Source: Brevundimonas lutea (GTDB lineage Bacteria > Pseudomonadota > Alphaproteobacteria > Caulobacterales > Caulobacteraceae). From it: a stretch of DNA of 64,000 nt. Location: contig NZ_QUOQ01000003.1 in the NCBI RefSeq assembly GCF_003704105.1, forward strand, positions 496,001 to 560,000, written 5' to 3'. The notes beneath the pieces were generated by a model. The model ran no database searches, was not told the origin of the DNA, and was given only the letters and a program-made list of their open reading frames with translations. The translations under genes were made by a program, and so were the position numbers. Shown here piece by piece: positions 33,560 to 43,280 of this stretch; the stretch's first letter is position 1, and every line of letters starts with the position of its first letter.

Positions 33560-34834
33560 TCATACCGCCCTCCCCCGCTCCATCATCCAGCGGCGCTTCT
33601 CCAGCAGGCGGTCGGCGCGGCGGTCGATCTCGGCGGCGGCGGTCTCGGGGGTGTATTCGCCCCGCAGCATGCGCTCGGCGACGATCTGCATCTCGGTGAC
33701 GATCCGCTCCCACTCCGGCGCCTTGGGCACGGCGCGGGCGCGCTCCAGCTGGCCGGCGAAGGGCTGGACATAGGGGTCGTCGGCCAGGGCGGGCACGTCC
33801 CAGGCGCTGACCCGCGCCGGCAGGCTGCCGGTGATCTCCTGGAACCGGACCTGGACCTGGGGGTCGGACAGATAGCGAACCAGCCTCCAGGCGGCGTCCT
33901 GATGCGGCGAGCTGTTGAACACCGCCAGGCTGGACCCGCCCGGCGCAGAAGCGCCCAGGCCCGTCGGACCCGGCACCCCGGTGGTGGCCCAGTCGTCCTG
34001 CACATCCTCGGGCAGGCGCGTGTTGAAGTCGCCGATGGTCCAGGGGCCCGAGAAATAGAAGCTGAACCAGCCGCGCGCGAACTCGGTCCAGGTGTTCGAG
34101 ATCTGGGTCGAGGACGCCAGCGGAGCCAGGCCCTCGTCGAACAGGCTCTTGTAGAAGGCGAGGGCCGCGATGAAGCCGGGGTTGGAAAAGTTGCCGCGCG
34201 TGGCGTCCTCGGCCAGCAGCGGCTCCTCGGTCTGAAGACCGAAGGTCAGCAGCTGCTCGAACTCATTGACCGGCATCAGGATGGCGTAGGAGCCGTCGGG
34301 CGCGACGCGCTTGACCGCGTGCATGGCCTGTTTCCACTCGGCCCAGGTCGGCGGCATGGCGTCATAGCCCGCCTGGGCCAGCAGGTCGGTGCGATAGAAG
34401 ATCAGCCGGGTGTCGACATACCAGGGCGTGGCCATGATCCGGTCGCCGATCCGGTTAGTATCCAGCACGGCGTCGAACTGGTTGGTCAGCAGGTCGGCAG
34501 CTGCCGCCGGGGTCGGCGACAGAGCGCCGATGGCGGTCAGCTCCGACACCCAGGTGTTGCCGATCTGGCCGACGTCCGGCAGCGAATCGCCGGCGTAGGC
34601 GGTCAGCAGCTTCTCGTGCGCCGCCGTCCACGGCAGGGGCTGGACCTCGACCCGGATGCCGGGATTGAGCCGCTCGAACTCGGGGATCAGCTGGGGGACA
34701 TTGGTCCCTTCGTTGCCCATGGCCCAGAAGCGCAGGGTGGTGACCCCCGCCTCGCCTCGACCGCAGCCGGAAAGCGCCGCCGCACCGCCCGCGAGCAGCC
34801 CCAGCGCCCCCCGGCGATGCGGCGTCAGGTCCAT
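33560..34834 (-). CDS. Extracellular solute-binding lipoprotein of a sugar ABC transporter
   Basis: The 424-residue protein starts with a signal and lipobox (GLLAGGAAALSGCGRG, Cys about residue 24). It has the family-1 binding-protein pattern: TLRFWAMGNEGTNVPQLIPE, a PDVGQIGNTW segment, and later ASAPGGSSLAVF and DAAWRLVRYLSDPQVQ. It should capture the oligosaccharide in the periplasm for the two permeases. Its ATG overlaps the GH144-like gene stop by one base. Confidence 0.9.
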   Translation of the reverse strand: MDLTPHRRGALGLLAGGAAALSGCGRGEAGVTTLRFWAMGNEGTNVPQLIPEFERLNPGIRVEVQPLPWTAAHEKLLTAYAGDSLPDVGQIGNTWVSELTAIGALSPTPAAAADLLTNQFDAVLDTNRIGDRIMATPWYVDTRLIFYRTDLLAQAGYDAMPPTWAEWKQAMHAVKRVAPDGSYAILMPVNEFEQLLTFGLQTEEPLLAEDATRGNFSNPGFIAALAFYKSLFDEGLAPLASSTQISNTWTEFARGWFSFYFSGPWTIGDFNTRLPEDVQDDWATTGVPGPTGLGASAPGGSSLAVFNSSPHQDAAWRLVRYLSDPQVQVRFQEITGSLPARVSAWDVPALADDPYVQPFAGQLERARAVPKAPEWERIVTEMQIVAERMLRGEYTPETAAAEIDRRADRLLEKRRWMMERGRAV

Positions 34835-36279
34835 CAGGCGGCCTGATCCAGCCAGCCGCCGGTGAAGCCGGCCCGCTCAAGGCCCCGACGCAGGTTGGGC
34901 TCGCCGCGCATGCGCTCCCAGACCAGACCCGTAAGGTGGTTCTCGGTCATGATGACGATCGGCCCCTGATCGATGCCGAGGTAGTCGTCCGCGACCCAGC
35001 CCACGCCCGGCTGAATGGCGCCGTGCAACAGGTCGCGGCTGGTCTCGGTGAGGGTCGGGTTGAACGAGTCCAGGAAGCCGTAGCGAGTGTAGATCGCCTC
35101 GCCATATCGGGCCTTCATGGCCTTGAGGCACGGGATGACGATCTCGGGCGCGAAGGGCATGGAGCCGATTGCCGCCGTGGGCGCCAGGGTGCCGTCGTCG
35201 CGCTCACCCGGCCCGCGCGCGGAATAGCTGAAGAACTGGCGCTCGCGCCCATCGATGGTCTGGACGAAGTCGCCCGGCCCGTCGCAGGCGGTCAGGCCCC
35301 AGACCTCGTTGGAATAGCCGGCCAGCCCGTTCGGATTGTCGGCGGCGTACTTCTGCTGGGCGAAGGCGGCGCGGCGGCTGTTCTCGAAATAGTCGAAGCC
35401 CCGGGCCCGCATATAGGGGTCCATGATGCCCCGGAAATCGACCCACATGTGGCTGTATTGATGACCGAAAAGGGGGGCGAAATGCAGGTGCGGCTGACCC
35501 CAGCGGTCGGTCCAGCTAAGCCGGTCATAGGTCGAGGTCCAGGTGGTCCAGGCCTCCGGGCCAACCGGGTGGGTCGGGCTGCCGAGCGCCATCAGGATGA
35601 CGATCATCGCCTCGTTGTAGCCTTCCCACTTGGCCGGGATGAAGCCGTTCTCCGGCCGCCAGCCCATGGAGATGTAGGAGTCGCCATAGACCTGCATGAA
35701 CGGCCATTCGACCCGGTCGTAGATGGCCTGGGCCAGCCGGCGGACCTCGGCCTCGCGCGGATCTTCGCGGTCGAACCAGCGCGCCGCGAACAGGGCCCCG
35801 CCCAGGAACAGGCTGGTGTCGACGCTGGACAGTTCGGTGTTCCGGAAGCGGTGGCCCGTCTCCATGTCCAGGAAGTGATAGAAGAAGCCTTTGTGGCCGG
35901 TCATGCCGGCCTGGGCGTCGCCCTGGGGCGCGTCGTGGAAGAAGCGCAGGGTGTTGAGCGTGCGGGTCAGGGCCTCCTCGCGGCCCATCCAGCCGCGCTC
36001 GACCGCGATCGGCCACACGGTCAGGGCCGAGCCCACGGCGGCCACGGAACAGAAACTCTCGGTCGGCCAGCGATCGGGCGTCAGGCCGGTCTCGATCGGA
36101 GTGACATCGCGGAACCAGTCGAAGGTGCGGCGCTGCAGCTCGGCGACGTCGGGATCGACGGCGGCGGAGGCATTGGGAGAGGTCGCGCCGGTCATGTCGC
36201 CGGCGCAGGCCGAGAGACCCGAGGAAAGCGCGAGGCCCCAAGCCCCGAGAACGAACTGACGACGATGAAACTGCAACAA
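34834..36279 (-). CDS. Glucoamylase-family (GH144-like) glycoside hydrolase, exported
   Basis: The protein (481 residues from this start) has a Tat/lipoprotein-like leader (HRRQFVLGAWGLALSSGLSAC, quoted without its first residues) and then a full (alpha/alpha)6 domain of the glucoamylase-like family (PF10091 type). Hallmarks are RRTFDWFRDVTPIETGLTPD, GHKGFFYHFLDMETGHR, SSVDTSLFLGG and FGHQYSHMWVDFRG. Characterised GH144 members are endo-beta-1,2-glucanases; assigning that substrate here is inference. The TTG at 36279 with AAAGG 6 bases upstream is chosen. The frame continues upstream to 36387, but that falls inside the receptor terminator. Confidence 0.78.
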   Translation of the reverse strand: MLQFHRRQFVLGAWGLALSSGLSACAGDMTGATSPNASAAVDPDVAELQRRTFDWFRDVTPIETGLTPDRWPTESFCSVAAVGSALTVWPIAVERGWMGREEALTRTLNTLRFFHDAPQGDAQAGMTGHKGFFYHFLDMETGHRFRNTELSSVDTSLFLGGALFAARWFDREDPREAEVRRLAQAIYDRVEWPFMQVYGDSYISMGWRPENGFIPAKWEGYNEAMIVILMALGSPTHPVGPEAWTTWTSTYDRLSWTDRWGQPHLHFAPLFGHQYSHMWVDFRGIMDPYMRARGFDYFENSRRAAFAQQKYAADNPNGLAGYSNEVWGLTACDGPGDFVQTIDGRERQFFSYSARGPGERDDGTLAPTAAIGSMPFAPEIVIPCLKAMKARYGEAIYTRYGFLDSFNPTLTETSRDLLHGAIQPGVGWVADDYLGIDQGPIVIMTENHLTGLVWERMRGEPNLRRGLERAGFTGGWLDQAA

Positions 36280-36360
36280 ACCGGACCTTTCGGCAGACAC
36301 GACAGGCGAGGCGGCGAACGCCCCGGAAACTCTCCCCTCCCCGGCAGAGCTTTGACCTAA

Positions 36361-36405
36361 CAAGAAAACAAAAGGGCCGCCCCGCACGAATGCGCGAGGC
36401 GGCCC
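36361..36405 (-). terminator. Strong intrinsic terminator after the TonB receptor gene
   Basis: Arms GGGCCGCC (36374-36381) and GGCGGCCC (36398-36405), followed on the minus strand by TTTTGTTTTCTTG. It separates the receptor from the hydrolase/ABC genes, so the latter need their own promoter in 36290-36360. Confidence 0.88.
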
Positions 36406-36419
36406 AGGCTCAGGAGACT

Positions 36420-39400
36420 CTAGAAGCGGTAGCGCGCCCCGATCTGGAACTGCCGCGTCGGGAACAACACGCCGTTGGGCATGCCGAAGCGGGGGTTCGG
36501 ATTGTCGGCCGACCCGGTGCCGCCGTCGTAGGCGGTGAAGTTGTCGAAGTTGAACACGTTGATGGCATCCACGTAGACCGACAATTCCGAGCCGCCCCAG
36601 ACTTCGAAGTTCTTGGTGAGGCGCAGGTCAAGGTTACGATAGGCCCACGCGTCGGGGATCAAGAACGTGTACTGGTCCGGACGGCCAGCATAAGGGCGGA
36701 AATAGAACTGGCTCCCCGTTCCATCGAAGACATCAAACGGCGTGCCAGATCCAAGGGTCAGGATGCCCGACAACTGGAAATCGAGCGGCAGATCGACGAT
36801 GCCGTTGGCGACAATCCGATGACGCTCATCGTTTGCTGAAGGACGCTCGGGAGACGTTTCAATGGAGAAGCAGTCGAAGCAGAAGTTATCGTTACCGCCA
36901 TTCTGCGTGGAGTCAGAATATGTATAGGCGATATTGACGCCCCAGCCAGAGTCCTGCGTGTAGGGCTTATCGAGCTTGACGTAGAGCGCCTTGAACTCGC
37001 GCTCTTTATTGTGGTCCGAAACCAGATAGGAGCGATAGGGGTTCGCCCCGCTCGGGCCGCAGAAGCCGCCGCTGTCGCCGAAGCCGCCGCCGTCGTTGCC
37101 GAACTGAGGTTCGCGACAACGATTCAGGTACTGCCAGGTGAACTCATTCTCTGTCTTGCCGTAGGCAAGGGTGAACTCGGTCTGCCACTCGCCAAGACGC
37201 TGACGAACACCGAGGTTGAACTGATCGGTACGGGGCGGTTCGAATTCGTTCTTGAGCAGGAACACCTCACCGCGAGCCGGCACGGCCTGCAGCAGCGCAT
37301 CAAGGCCGTCGACCGTCAGGTAGGACGGATCCCACGCGAACGGATCGTCGGCCGCTCCGGTCGCCTCACCGGGAGCGCCGCCCCCATTGGTGGTGAAAAA
37401 GGCTTCCTTGCGGAAGTCGAACGGCTTGACCAGTTCGTCGAACGAAAAGTTGAACTGGACCCGATCGTAGTAGCGTCCGGCGCCGCCGAAGATCACCGTG
37501 CTGCGATCGCCGAAGACGTCGTAAGAGAAGCCGATCCGCGGCTGCCATGCGTTGGCGAATGGATCGCGATTGTCGCCTGTGCCGAAGTATTCCGTGCGAT
37601 CGAACCAGCTGGGAACGTACCCAGCCGCCTTACCGCCGTCGGTCGACGCGATCCATTGGTCCAGGCCATCAATCACCGCCTGCGGCGTGACGTAATCCTG
37701 GTTGTTGGCGTTGTCCTCGTAGTCCCACCGCAGACCGAGGTTCAGCTCCAGCTTATCGGTGACCTGCCAGTCATCCTGGATGTAGAAGCCATAGACGTTG
37801 TTCGTCAGATCGACCGTCGGGAAGGCCTCGCCCAACGAAACGCGATAGGGAATATCGGCGCTGCCCGTAATCTCAGGCCGGCCATCAAGGTCGAAATAGA
37901 ACGTCGGATTTCGTCCGAATTCCTTGATGACCTGATAGTCCTGCTTGGAGAATTTCACGCCCATCTTGATCGTGTGATAGCCGTTGAACTCGATGTCGTT
38001 GAAGGTCAGGTCATTGCGGATCGTGATCGTTTCATCGACGATGTCCTGGCGACTGTCAGCGCCGCCGATGTTCAGGACACGGCGACCGCCGAACGGGTTG
38101 AACTGAAATCCCGGCTCTTCGGCGTCCTCGTCCTGTTCGAACACATTGATCAGCTGACCGAAGTCGGAGAAGTTCACGGCGCTGGGATTGTAGTTGTACT
38201 CACGCCAATCGACGCCCAACTCGTTGAGCCAGCCTTCACCCTGAATTTGATACCGAAAGTTCGCCGCCTTGGTGGTCTGGTTCAGCTGGCTGCGGCGTTC
38301 AACTGTATCAACTCCGCCAATGCCGCGTGTGTCGAATTCATCGCGATAGGTGACGCTGAGGTCCATAAGGTGGCCTTCCATCGGCTGGAAGCTCAGCTTT
38401 CCGAAATACAGGTCTTCTTCGAACGGTACGGCGAACGTCCCGAGGAACTCATCGAAGCGCGCCAGGGTGTCGGGATCCGTGACGCCCGGAATGACGGTAG
38501 CCGCGCGGGCCTCGTCCTTGCGCTCATACGTCACCAGGAAATGCAGGCGGTCGGGGATGATCGGCCCGGCCAACAGGCCGCCATATTGCCTGACTTCCAA
38601 CGGGGCCTGCTCGTCGCCGCGCCGTTTGGCGAAGACGTCCTGCTCGATAAAGCTCTCGTCGCGATAGGCGCCGAAGATTTCGCCCTCGAAATCGTTGGTG
38701 CCCGAGCGGGTGACGGCGGTGATGATCGCAGACGACGCCTGCTCGTATTCGGCCTTGAAGTTCTGGGTGACGATGCGGAACTCGCCGATCGCCGCCTGGG
38801 GGAACGGGTTGCCGCGGCTGTCGTCCTGACCGGCGATGCCGCCGTCGATGATGTTCGACTTCTGACTGGCGCCGTCGATGAAGGCGTTGACCGATTCTGC
38901 CCGCTGGCCGCCGGCGGTGATCGTCTGTTCGGACTCGTTCTGTGAAACTCGCACGCCCGGCGCCAGGGCCGCGAAGTTCAGGAAGTTGCGGTTGATCTGC
39001 GGCAGGGTGTTGATCTGCTGCTGGGTGACGTTGGTGGCGATTTCCGGGGTGCGGACCTCGGCCAGGCGACGGCCGACGACGACAATCTCGTCCAGTTCGG
39101 TGGCTTCATCCGATCCAGGAACGGCCGCCACGTCGGTCGTGGTGCTGACGTCCAGATCGACGTAGCCGACCTGGCCCACGCCGACGATGACGGTGTCGGT
39201 GGCCGACTGCCCGTCGGCCGTGGTGACGGTCAGCTCATAGGTGCCGGGACGGAGACCCGAGACCACATAGGCGCCCGTCTCATTGGTCGTGCCGCGATAG
39301 GTGAAGCCGCTGTTGACGTCGCGCGCCACAACGGTGGCGCCGGCCTCGGCCGCTCCGCCATCGGTGATCGCCCCCCGCAGGGTCGAGGTGGACACCTGCG

Positions 39401-39500
39401 CCGACGCGCCGGTGGCCGCCATCATGGATACGGCGATGGCCAGGGCGGACGCGCCCGCCACCCACGCCGGACGCCTCGCGTCGCTCTTGTTCCTATGCAT
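36420..39500 (-). CDS. TonB-dependent outer-membrane receptor, oar/CarboxypepD-reg type
   Basis: 1026 residues. A signal peptide to about TGASA-QV is followed by a carboxypeptidase-regulatory-like Ig domain (RGAITDGGAAEAGATVVARD, residues about 40-120). A plug domain then begins near DEIVVVGRRLAEV, and a beta-barrel ends in the terminal aromatic residue (RQFQIGARYRF). Such receptors import oligosaccharides in Caulobacterales using TonB/ExbBD energy. Its ATG overlaps the lacI stop by 8 bases, so it is probably made from the lacI transcript as well as any internal promoter. A strong terminator follows. Confidence 0.92.
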   Translation of the reverse strand: MHRNKSDARRPAWVAGASALAIAVSMMAATGASAQVSTSTLRGAITDGGAAEAGATVVARDVNSGFTYRGTTNETGAYVVSGLRPGTYELTVTTADGQSATDTVIVGVGQVGYVDLDVSTTTDVAAVPGSDEATELDEIVVVGRRLAEVRTPEIATNVTQQQINTLPQINRNFLNFAALAPGVRVSQNESEQTITAGGQRAESVNAFIDGASQKSNIIDGGIAGQDDSRGNPFPQAAIGEFRIVTQNFKAEYEQASSAIITAVTRSGTNDFEGEIFGAYRDESFIEQDVFAKRRGDEQAPLEVRQYGGLLAGPIIPDRLHFLVTYERKDEARAATVIPGVTDPDTLARFDEFLGTFAVPFEEDLYFGKLSFQPMEGHLMDLSVTYRDEFDTRGIGGVDTVERRSQLNQTTKAANFRYQIQGEGWLNELGVDWREYNYNPSAVNFSDFGQLINVFEQDEDAEEPGFQFNPFGGRRVLNIGGADSRQDIVDETITIRNDLTFNDIEFNGYHTIKMGVKFSKQDYQVIKEFGRNPTFYFDLDGRPEITGSADIPYRVSLGEAFPTVDLTNNVYGFYIQDDWQVTDKLELNLGLRWDYEDNANNQDYVTPQAVIDGLDQWIASTDGGKAAGYVPSWFDRTEYFGTGDNRDPFANAWQPRIGFSYDVFGDRSTVIFGGAGRYYDRVQFNFSFDELVKPFDFRKEAFFTTNGGGAPGEATGAADDPFAWDPSYLTVDGLDALLQAVPARGEVFLLKNEFEPPRTDQFNLGVRQRLGEWQTEFTLAYGKTENEFTWQYLNRCREPQFGNDGGGFGDSGGFCGPSGANPYRSYLVSDHNKEREFKALYVKLDKPYTQDSGWGVNIAYTYSDSTQNGGNDNFCFDCFSIETSPERPSANDERHRIVANGIVDLPLDFQLSGILTLGSGTPFDVFDGTGSQFYFRPYAGRPDQYTFLIPDAWAYRNLDLRLTKNFEVWGGSELSVYVDAINVFNFDNFTAYDGGTGSADNPNPRFGMPNGVLFPTRQFQIGARYRF

Positions 39501-40602
39501 CTTGCCTCTCCTGCGAAAACGACGCCGGGCTCTGCCCTTCGCCCTGACGATGATTGAAAGTGGATTGCCGCACGACCAGCAGGGGTCGCACGATCTCGAC
39601 CTCGGGGTCGGCCGGGGCCGCCGCGCGTCGTGACTGGATGGCGCCGGCCAGGCGGGCCAGGGCCCGTTCGCCCAGCTCGGCGATGCTGATCCGCATGGTG
39701 GTCAGGGCGGGGCGCAGCAATGCGGCCATCGGCACGTCGTCGAACCCGCCCAGAGCGATATCCTCTGGCAGGCGCAGACCCGCCTCGCGGATGGCCAGGA
39801 GCGCGCCGATGGCCATGGTGTCGTTGGCTGCGAACACCGCGTCCGGACGCGCGCGCCGCTCCAGCAGGGCGTGCATGGCGCGATAGCCCGATGCCTGGGT
39901 GAAGTCTCCGGTCTCGACCATCGGCGGCTGGCCGGCCTCGGCGACGGCCGCCGCATAGCCGGCCATGCGGGCCTCGGCCTCGCTGTGACCGCTGGGTCCG
40001 CGAATATGGGCCACCCGGCGGGCGCCCCCCTCGACCAGATGCGCCGTCATGGCGCGGGCGCCGCCGGCGTTGTCGATCCCGATACCGGCGACATCGCCAC
40101 GACCGCCGTCGCCGCTGAGCGCCACCACCGGGACGCTGCGCGCCATGCCTCCGGCCACGGAGGCCGGGTCCAGGTGCGGCGACATGATGATGATTCCATC
40201 GACCCGCCCGCGCATGGAGCCGAGCGCCGCTTCGACCTCGGCCTCGTCGTCGTGGGAGCTGGACACCAGCAGATGCAGCCCACGCTCGCGCGCCGCGCGA
40301 TCCAGGCCGCGGATCAGTTCGGAGAAGAATTCGCCGTGCAGGTCGGGCAGGATCACGCCGACCGTGTCGGTCCGGCGCATGGACAGGCTGCGCGCCCCGC
40401 TGTGCGGCACATAGGACAGCTCGCGCACCGCCTCCATGACGCGATCCCGCGTCTCCAGCGCAACCGGCCCCGCGCCGTTCAGCACGCGCGACACCGAGGC
40501 GACCGACACGGCCGCGCGGCTCGCCACATCTCTGATGGTCGCCGGTTTCAGCGGACGCCCCCCGGACGGCGAAGTGGTGACACTGTGGTCGCCAAGGCCC
40601 AT
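39493..40602 (-). CDS. LacI-family transcriptional regulator
   Basis: The 369-residue protein has the N-terminal LacI helix-turn-helix and hinge (ATIRDVASRAAVSVASVS, then RVLNG, about residues 21-45) and a periplasmic-binding-protein-like effector domain (VGVILPDLHGEFFSELIRGL, DAVFAANDTMAIGALLAIRE). It should repress the sugar locus until an oligosaccharide-derived ligand binds. A matching operator lies 54 bases upstream of its start, so it probably controls itself and the overlapping receptor gene. Confidence 0.93.
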   Translation of the reverse strand: MGLGDHSVTTSPSGGRPLKPATIRDVASRAAVSVASVSRVLNGAGPVALETRDRVMEAVRELSYVPHSGARSLSMRRTDTVGVILPDLHGEFFSELIRGLDRAARERGLHLLVSSSHDDEAEVEAALGSMRGRVDGIIIMSPHLDPASVAGGMARSVPVVALSGDGGRGDVAGIGIDNAGGARAMTAHLVEGGARRVAHIRGPSGHSEAEARMAGYAAAVAEAGQPPMVETGDFTQASGYRAMHALLERRARPDAVFAANDTMAIGALLAIREAGLRLPEDIALGGFDDVPMAALLRPALTTMRISIAELGERALARLAGAIQSRRAAAPADPEVEIVRPLLVVRQSTFNHRQGEGQSPASFSQERQDA

Positions 40603-40655
40603 ACCTCCCTCACCGCTCGGTCACGGCCGGCTTGTCGCCAGTCCGTCCGGGTCGA

Positions 40656-40669
40656 TGTAATCGGTTACA
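40656..40669. promoter_or_regulatory. LacI-family operator upstream of the regulator gene
   Basis: TGTAATCGGTTACA is an almost perfect palindrome with a central CG, the form bound by many LacI-family proteins. It is in the gap between divergent lacI and the HWE kinase gene. A close match lies at 6605-6618. Confidence 0.7.
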
Positions 40670-40859
40670 TGCCATGCTCTTTCGGCGGGTCGCAAGCGGG
40701 TCGGGGCCGAAAACCGGCGGAATTACGGCCTGACAGCGCTGACCTCATCCATTCTCGGGCGCCACCGCGACCTCGGCGCCACACTGAATGGCCTGGCTGA
40801 AAAATGTCCGGGAGCGGAATCAGCCGATATGCGTTGTCCGGCGTCACAGAGGGGGAATC

Positions 40860-42374
40860 GTGCGGCACCTCGGCGAAGAATTGAACGTGGGCCAGGCCTT
40901 CGACGCCTCGCCCAATGCCTATATCGTGCTGACGCCCGATCTTCGGATCGCGGGGATGAACCGCGCCTATCTGGATGTTACGGGCAGGGATCGCGACGAC
41001 CTGATCGGTCGCGACATGTTCGAGGCGTTTGACGGCGGCGGCGGCGATGCCGGGGCCGAGAGCGTGCGTCAGCTTCGCGCCTCGATGGAGCGGGTGCTCG
41101 AGACCGGGGAGCGCGACCATCTGGCGCTTATTGAGTATCGGGTCGAGATGGGCCCCGGCGGGGAGCAGGAGCGCCGGTTCTGGAGCGCCACCCACGCGCC
41201 GATCACAGACGACGCCGGCCGGATCCGCTTTATCCTTCAGCACACCAGCGACGTCACAGATCTTGCGCGGTTGGGTGACACAACCACGCCCGAGCCCCCC
41301 CGCAACGGGACGGCCATCGACGCCATCGTGGGCGGACGGGTTCTGGAGCGCGCGAAGAAGGTGCAGGCCCAGGCCGAGGCTCTGGCCGACGAGCGCGTGC
41401 GACTGATCTCACTGTTCACCCAGGCCCCGGGCTTCATGGCCGTTCTGGGCGGACCGGATCATGTCTTCGAGATGGTCAATCCGGCCTATCGCCGGCTGGT
41501 CGGCGACCGCGACGTTGTCGGCCTGCCGATCCGCGACGCCCTGCCGGAGCTGGAGAACCAACCCTTCTACGAGTTGCTGGACAATGTGTTCGTCACTGGC
41601 GAGCCGTTCGAGGGCCGCGAGATGAAGGTCGAACTTCAGCACACGCCGCAGGGATCGCCCGAGAGCCTGTTTCTCAACTTTGTCTATCAGCCGATCCGCG
41701 ATGCCGCGGGCAAGGTCGTGGGCATCTTCGTGCAGGGCCACGACGCGACTCAGACCGTTGAGGCGTCCCGGCATCAGAAGCTGATGATCGACGAGCTGAA
41801 TCACCGGGTGAAGAACACGCTGGCCACGGTTCAATCGATCGCGGTGCAGACCGCGCGCAGCCACCCCGACCCCATCGAGTTCGCCCGCAGCTTCCAGGCG
41901 CGGATCGTCGCCCTGTCCCACACCCACAATCTGCTGACGCGCAGCCACTGGCAGGGGTCCGACATTCGCAGCGTCTTTGACCACGAGGCCAGCGCCCATG
42001 GGCCGTCAAGGGTCTCGCTGAACGGGCCTCACGTCGAACTTCGACCCGCCGCGGCGCTGTCGCTCGGAATGATCGCGCACGAACTGGCGACGAATTCGGT
42101 CAAGTACGGCGCCCTCAGCAGCGGTGAGGGGCGGGTCGATGTGGACTGGCGGTTCGATCCGCGCGATGGCCGGATCACCCTGACCTGGCGCGAGGTTGGC
42201 GGTCCCGCGGTTCAGGAGCCGGAGCGCCTGGGCTTCGGCAGCCGACTGATCCAGCGCAATGCGCGGCACGATCTGGCGGGCGAGGCCAGGCTGCGCTATC
42301 CGCCGGAGGGCTTCGTCGCCGAGATCGCCTTTCCTCAGGACCACGACGCGCCGAATCTGGAGCTCGCCCGATGA
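40860..42374 (+). CDS. PAS-PAS sensor histidine kinase of the HWE family
   Basis: The 504-residue cytoplasmic kinase has two PAS domains (about residues 10-125 and 175-305) and an HWE-type kinase core. The phospho-acceptor His is in IDELNHRVKNTLATVQS, the characteristic Trp segment is RSHWQG and the ATP-binding N box is HELATNSVKYGAL. HWE kinases are common in alphaproteobacteria and often sense light or redox; no LOV Cys motif is evident here. GTG 40860 is chosen for GAGGGGG just upstream. It overlaps the next gene (ATGA) and should phosphorylate its receiver. Confidence 0.9.
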   Translation: MRHLGEELNVGQAFDASPNAYIVLTPDLRIAGMNRAYLDVTGRDRDDLIGRDMFEAFDGGGGDAGAESVRQLRASMERVLETGERDHLALIEYRVEMGPGGEQERRFWSATHAPITDDAGRIRFILQHTSDVTDLARLGDTTTPEPPRNGTAIDAIVGGRVLERAKKVQAQAEALADERVRLISLFTQAPGFMAVLGGPDHVFEMVNPAYRRLVGDRDVVGLPIRDALPELENQPFYELLDNVFVTGEPFEGREMKVELQHTPQGSPESLFLNFVYQPIRDAAGKVVGIFVQGHDATQTVEASRHQKLMIDELNHRVKNTLATVQSIAVQTARSHPDPIEFARSFQARIVALSHTHNLLTRSHWQGSDIRSVFDHEASAHGPSRVSLNGPHVELRPAAALSLGMIAHELATNSVKYGALSSGEGRVDVDWRFDPRDGRITLTWREVGGPAVQEPERLGFGSRLIQRNARHDLAGEARLRYPPEGFVAEIAFPQDHDAPNLELAR

Positions 42375-42748
42375 CTGACACCCTGGAAGGCCGCCGCGTT
42401 CTCGTCGTCGAGGATGAGTCGCTGGTCGCCATGTTGCTGGAGACCATCCTTGAGGACATGGGCGCCACTCCGGTGGGGCCCGCCTCGACAGTCGAGGAAG
42501 GTGTGGCCGCCGCCACCGGCGAGCCCGATCTCGACGCCGCCCTTCTGGACGTGAACGTCGCCGGCAAGCCAGTCTTCCCGGTCGCCGAGGCGCTGAGCGC
42601 GCGAGGCGTGCCTTTCGTGTTTTCGACGGGCTATGGCGAAGGCGGTCTGCCGGATGAGTGGCGCGGTCGCCCCGTGCTGCAGAAGCCCTTCACCGAGCAG
42701 GCGGTCCGCGACGCCTTGCAGAGTGTCCTAAGCGATCAGTCAGCTTAG
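42371..42748 (+). CDS. Single-domain response regulator, partner of the HWE kinase
   Basis: A 125-residue stand-alone receiver. The acidic pocket is VLVVEDESL, the phospho-acceptor Asp is in AALLDVNVAG, and FSTGYGEGG and the Lys in LQKPF complete the active site. There is no output domain, so it passes phosphate on or acts by protein contact. The ATG overlaps the kinase stop by 4 bases. Confidence 0.92.
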   Translation: MTDTLEGRRVLVVEDESLVAMLLETILEDMGATPVGPASTVEEGVAAATGEPDLDAALLDVNVAGKPVFPVAEALSARGVPFVFSTGYGEGGLPDEWRGRPVLQKPFTEQAVRDALQSVLSDQSA

Positions 42749-42800
42749 GTTCATGTCCGGAGGCGGAGCCTTTCCGTATCATCCAGACGTGAGACTTGCC

Positions 42801-43280
42801 ATGCGCCCTCTCCTCCTCGCCGCCGCCCTGTCCAGCCTGGCCGCCGGCGCCGCCCAGGCCCAGCCACCCGAGGTCGTGGTCACTCTGTCCCCCAGGCTGG
42901 CGGAGCGCGCCGAGAAGGACCTTGGGGTCCGGGAGGTGGAGCAGCAGGCCGTCGAACTGGTCCAGACCGTGCGCGAACAGCTGGGACGCACCGGTGCGCT
43001 GCAGGGGACCACGGTCCGGCTGGTGCTGTCAGACCTGAAGCCCAATCGACCGACGTTTCAGCAGCTGACCGACCGGCCCGGTCTATCCCTCCACGAGAGC
43101 CGCTCGATCGGCGGCGCCGCCATCGAGGGCGAGGTGATCGCCGCAGACGGCAGCGTGCAACCTATCCAGTACGACTATTTCTCGCCCAGCATCGAGTGGG
43201 TGATCGGGGCCTCGACCTGGCACGACGCCGATCGCGCCTTCGACGGGTTCGCGCGCCGCCTGGCCGACGGACGGCTCTAG
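42801..43280 (+). CDS. Exported protein of unknown function
   Basis: The 159-residue product has a signal peptide (MRPLLLAAALSSLAAGAAQA) and a mature alpha/beta domain with no motif I recognise (VRLVLSDLKPNRPTFQQLTD, PIQYDYFSPSIEWVIGASTW). A GTG at 42789 would add four residues and is equally plausible. It follows the receiver gene after 52 bases and converges with proC with a 4-base overlap. Confidence 0.6.
   Translation: MRPLLLAAALSSLAAGAAQAQPPEVVVTLSPRLAERAEKDLGVREVEQQAVELVQTVREQLGRTGALQGTTVRLVLSDLKPNRPTFQQLTDRPGLSLHESRSIGGAAIEGEVIAADGSVQPIQYDYFSPSIEWVIGASTWHDADRAFDGFARRLADGRL

Noticed and set aside
36279..36387. Longer start for the GH144-like gene at ATG 36387
   Set aside because: That start lies inside the receptor gene's terminator stem and leaves the lipoprotein/Tat leader too far from the N-terminus.
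37011..38945. 644-residue plus-strand frame opposite the TonB receptor
   Set aside because: Antisense to a receptor with intact plug and barrel signatures; no Shine-Dalgarno or recognisable domain.
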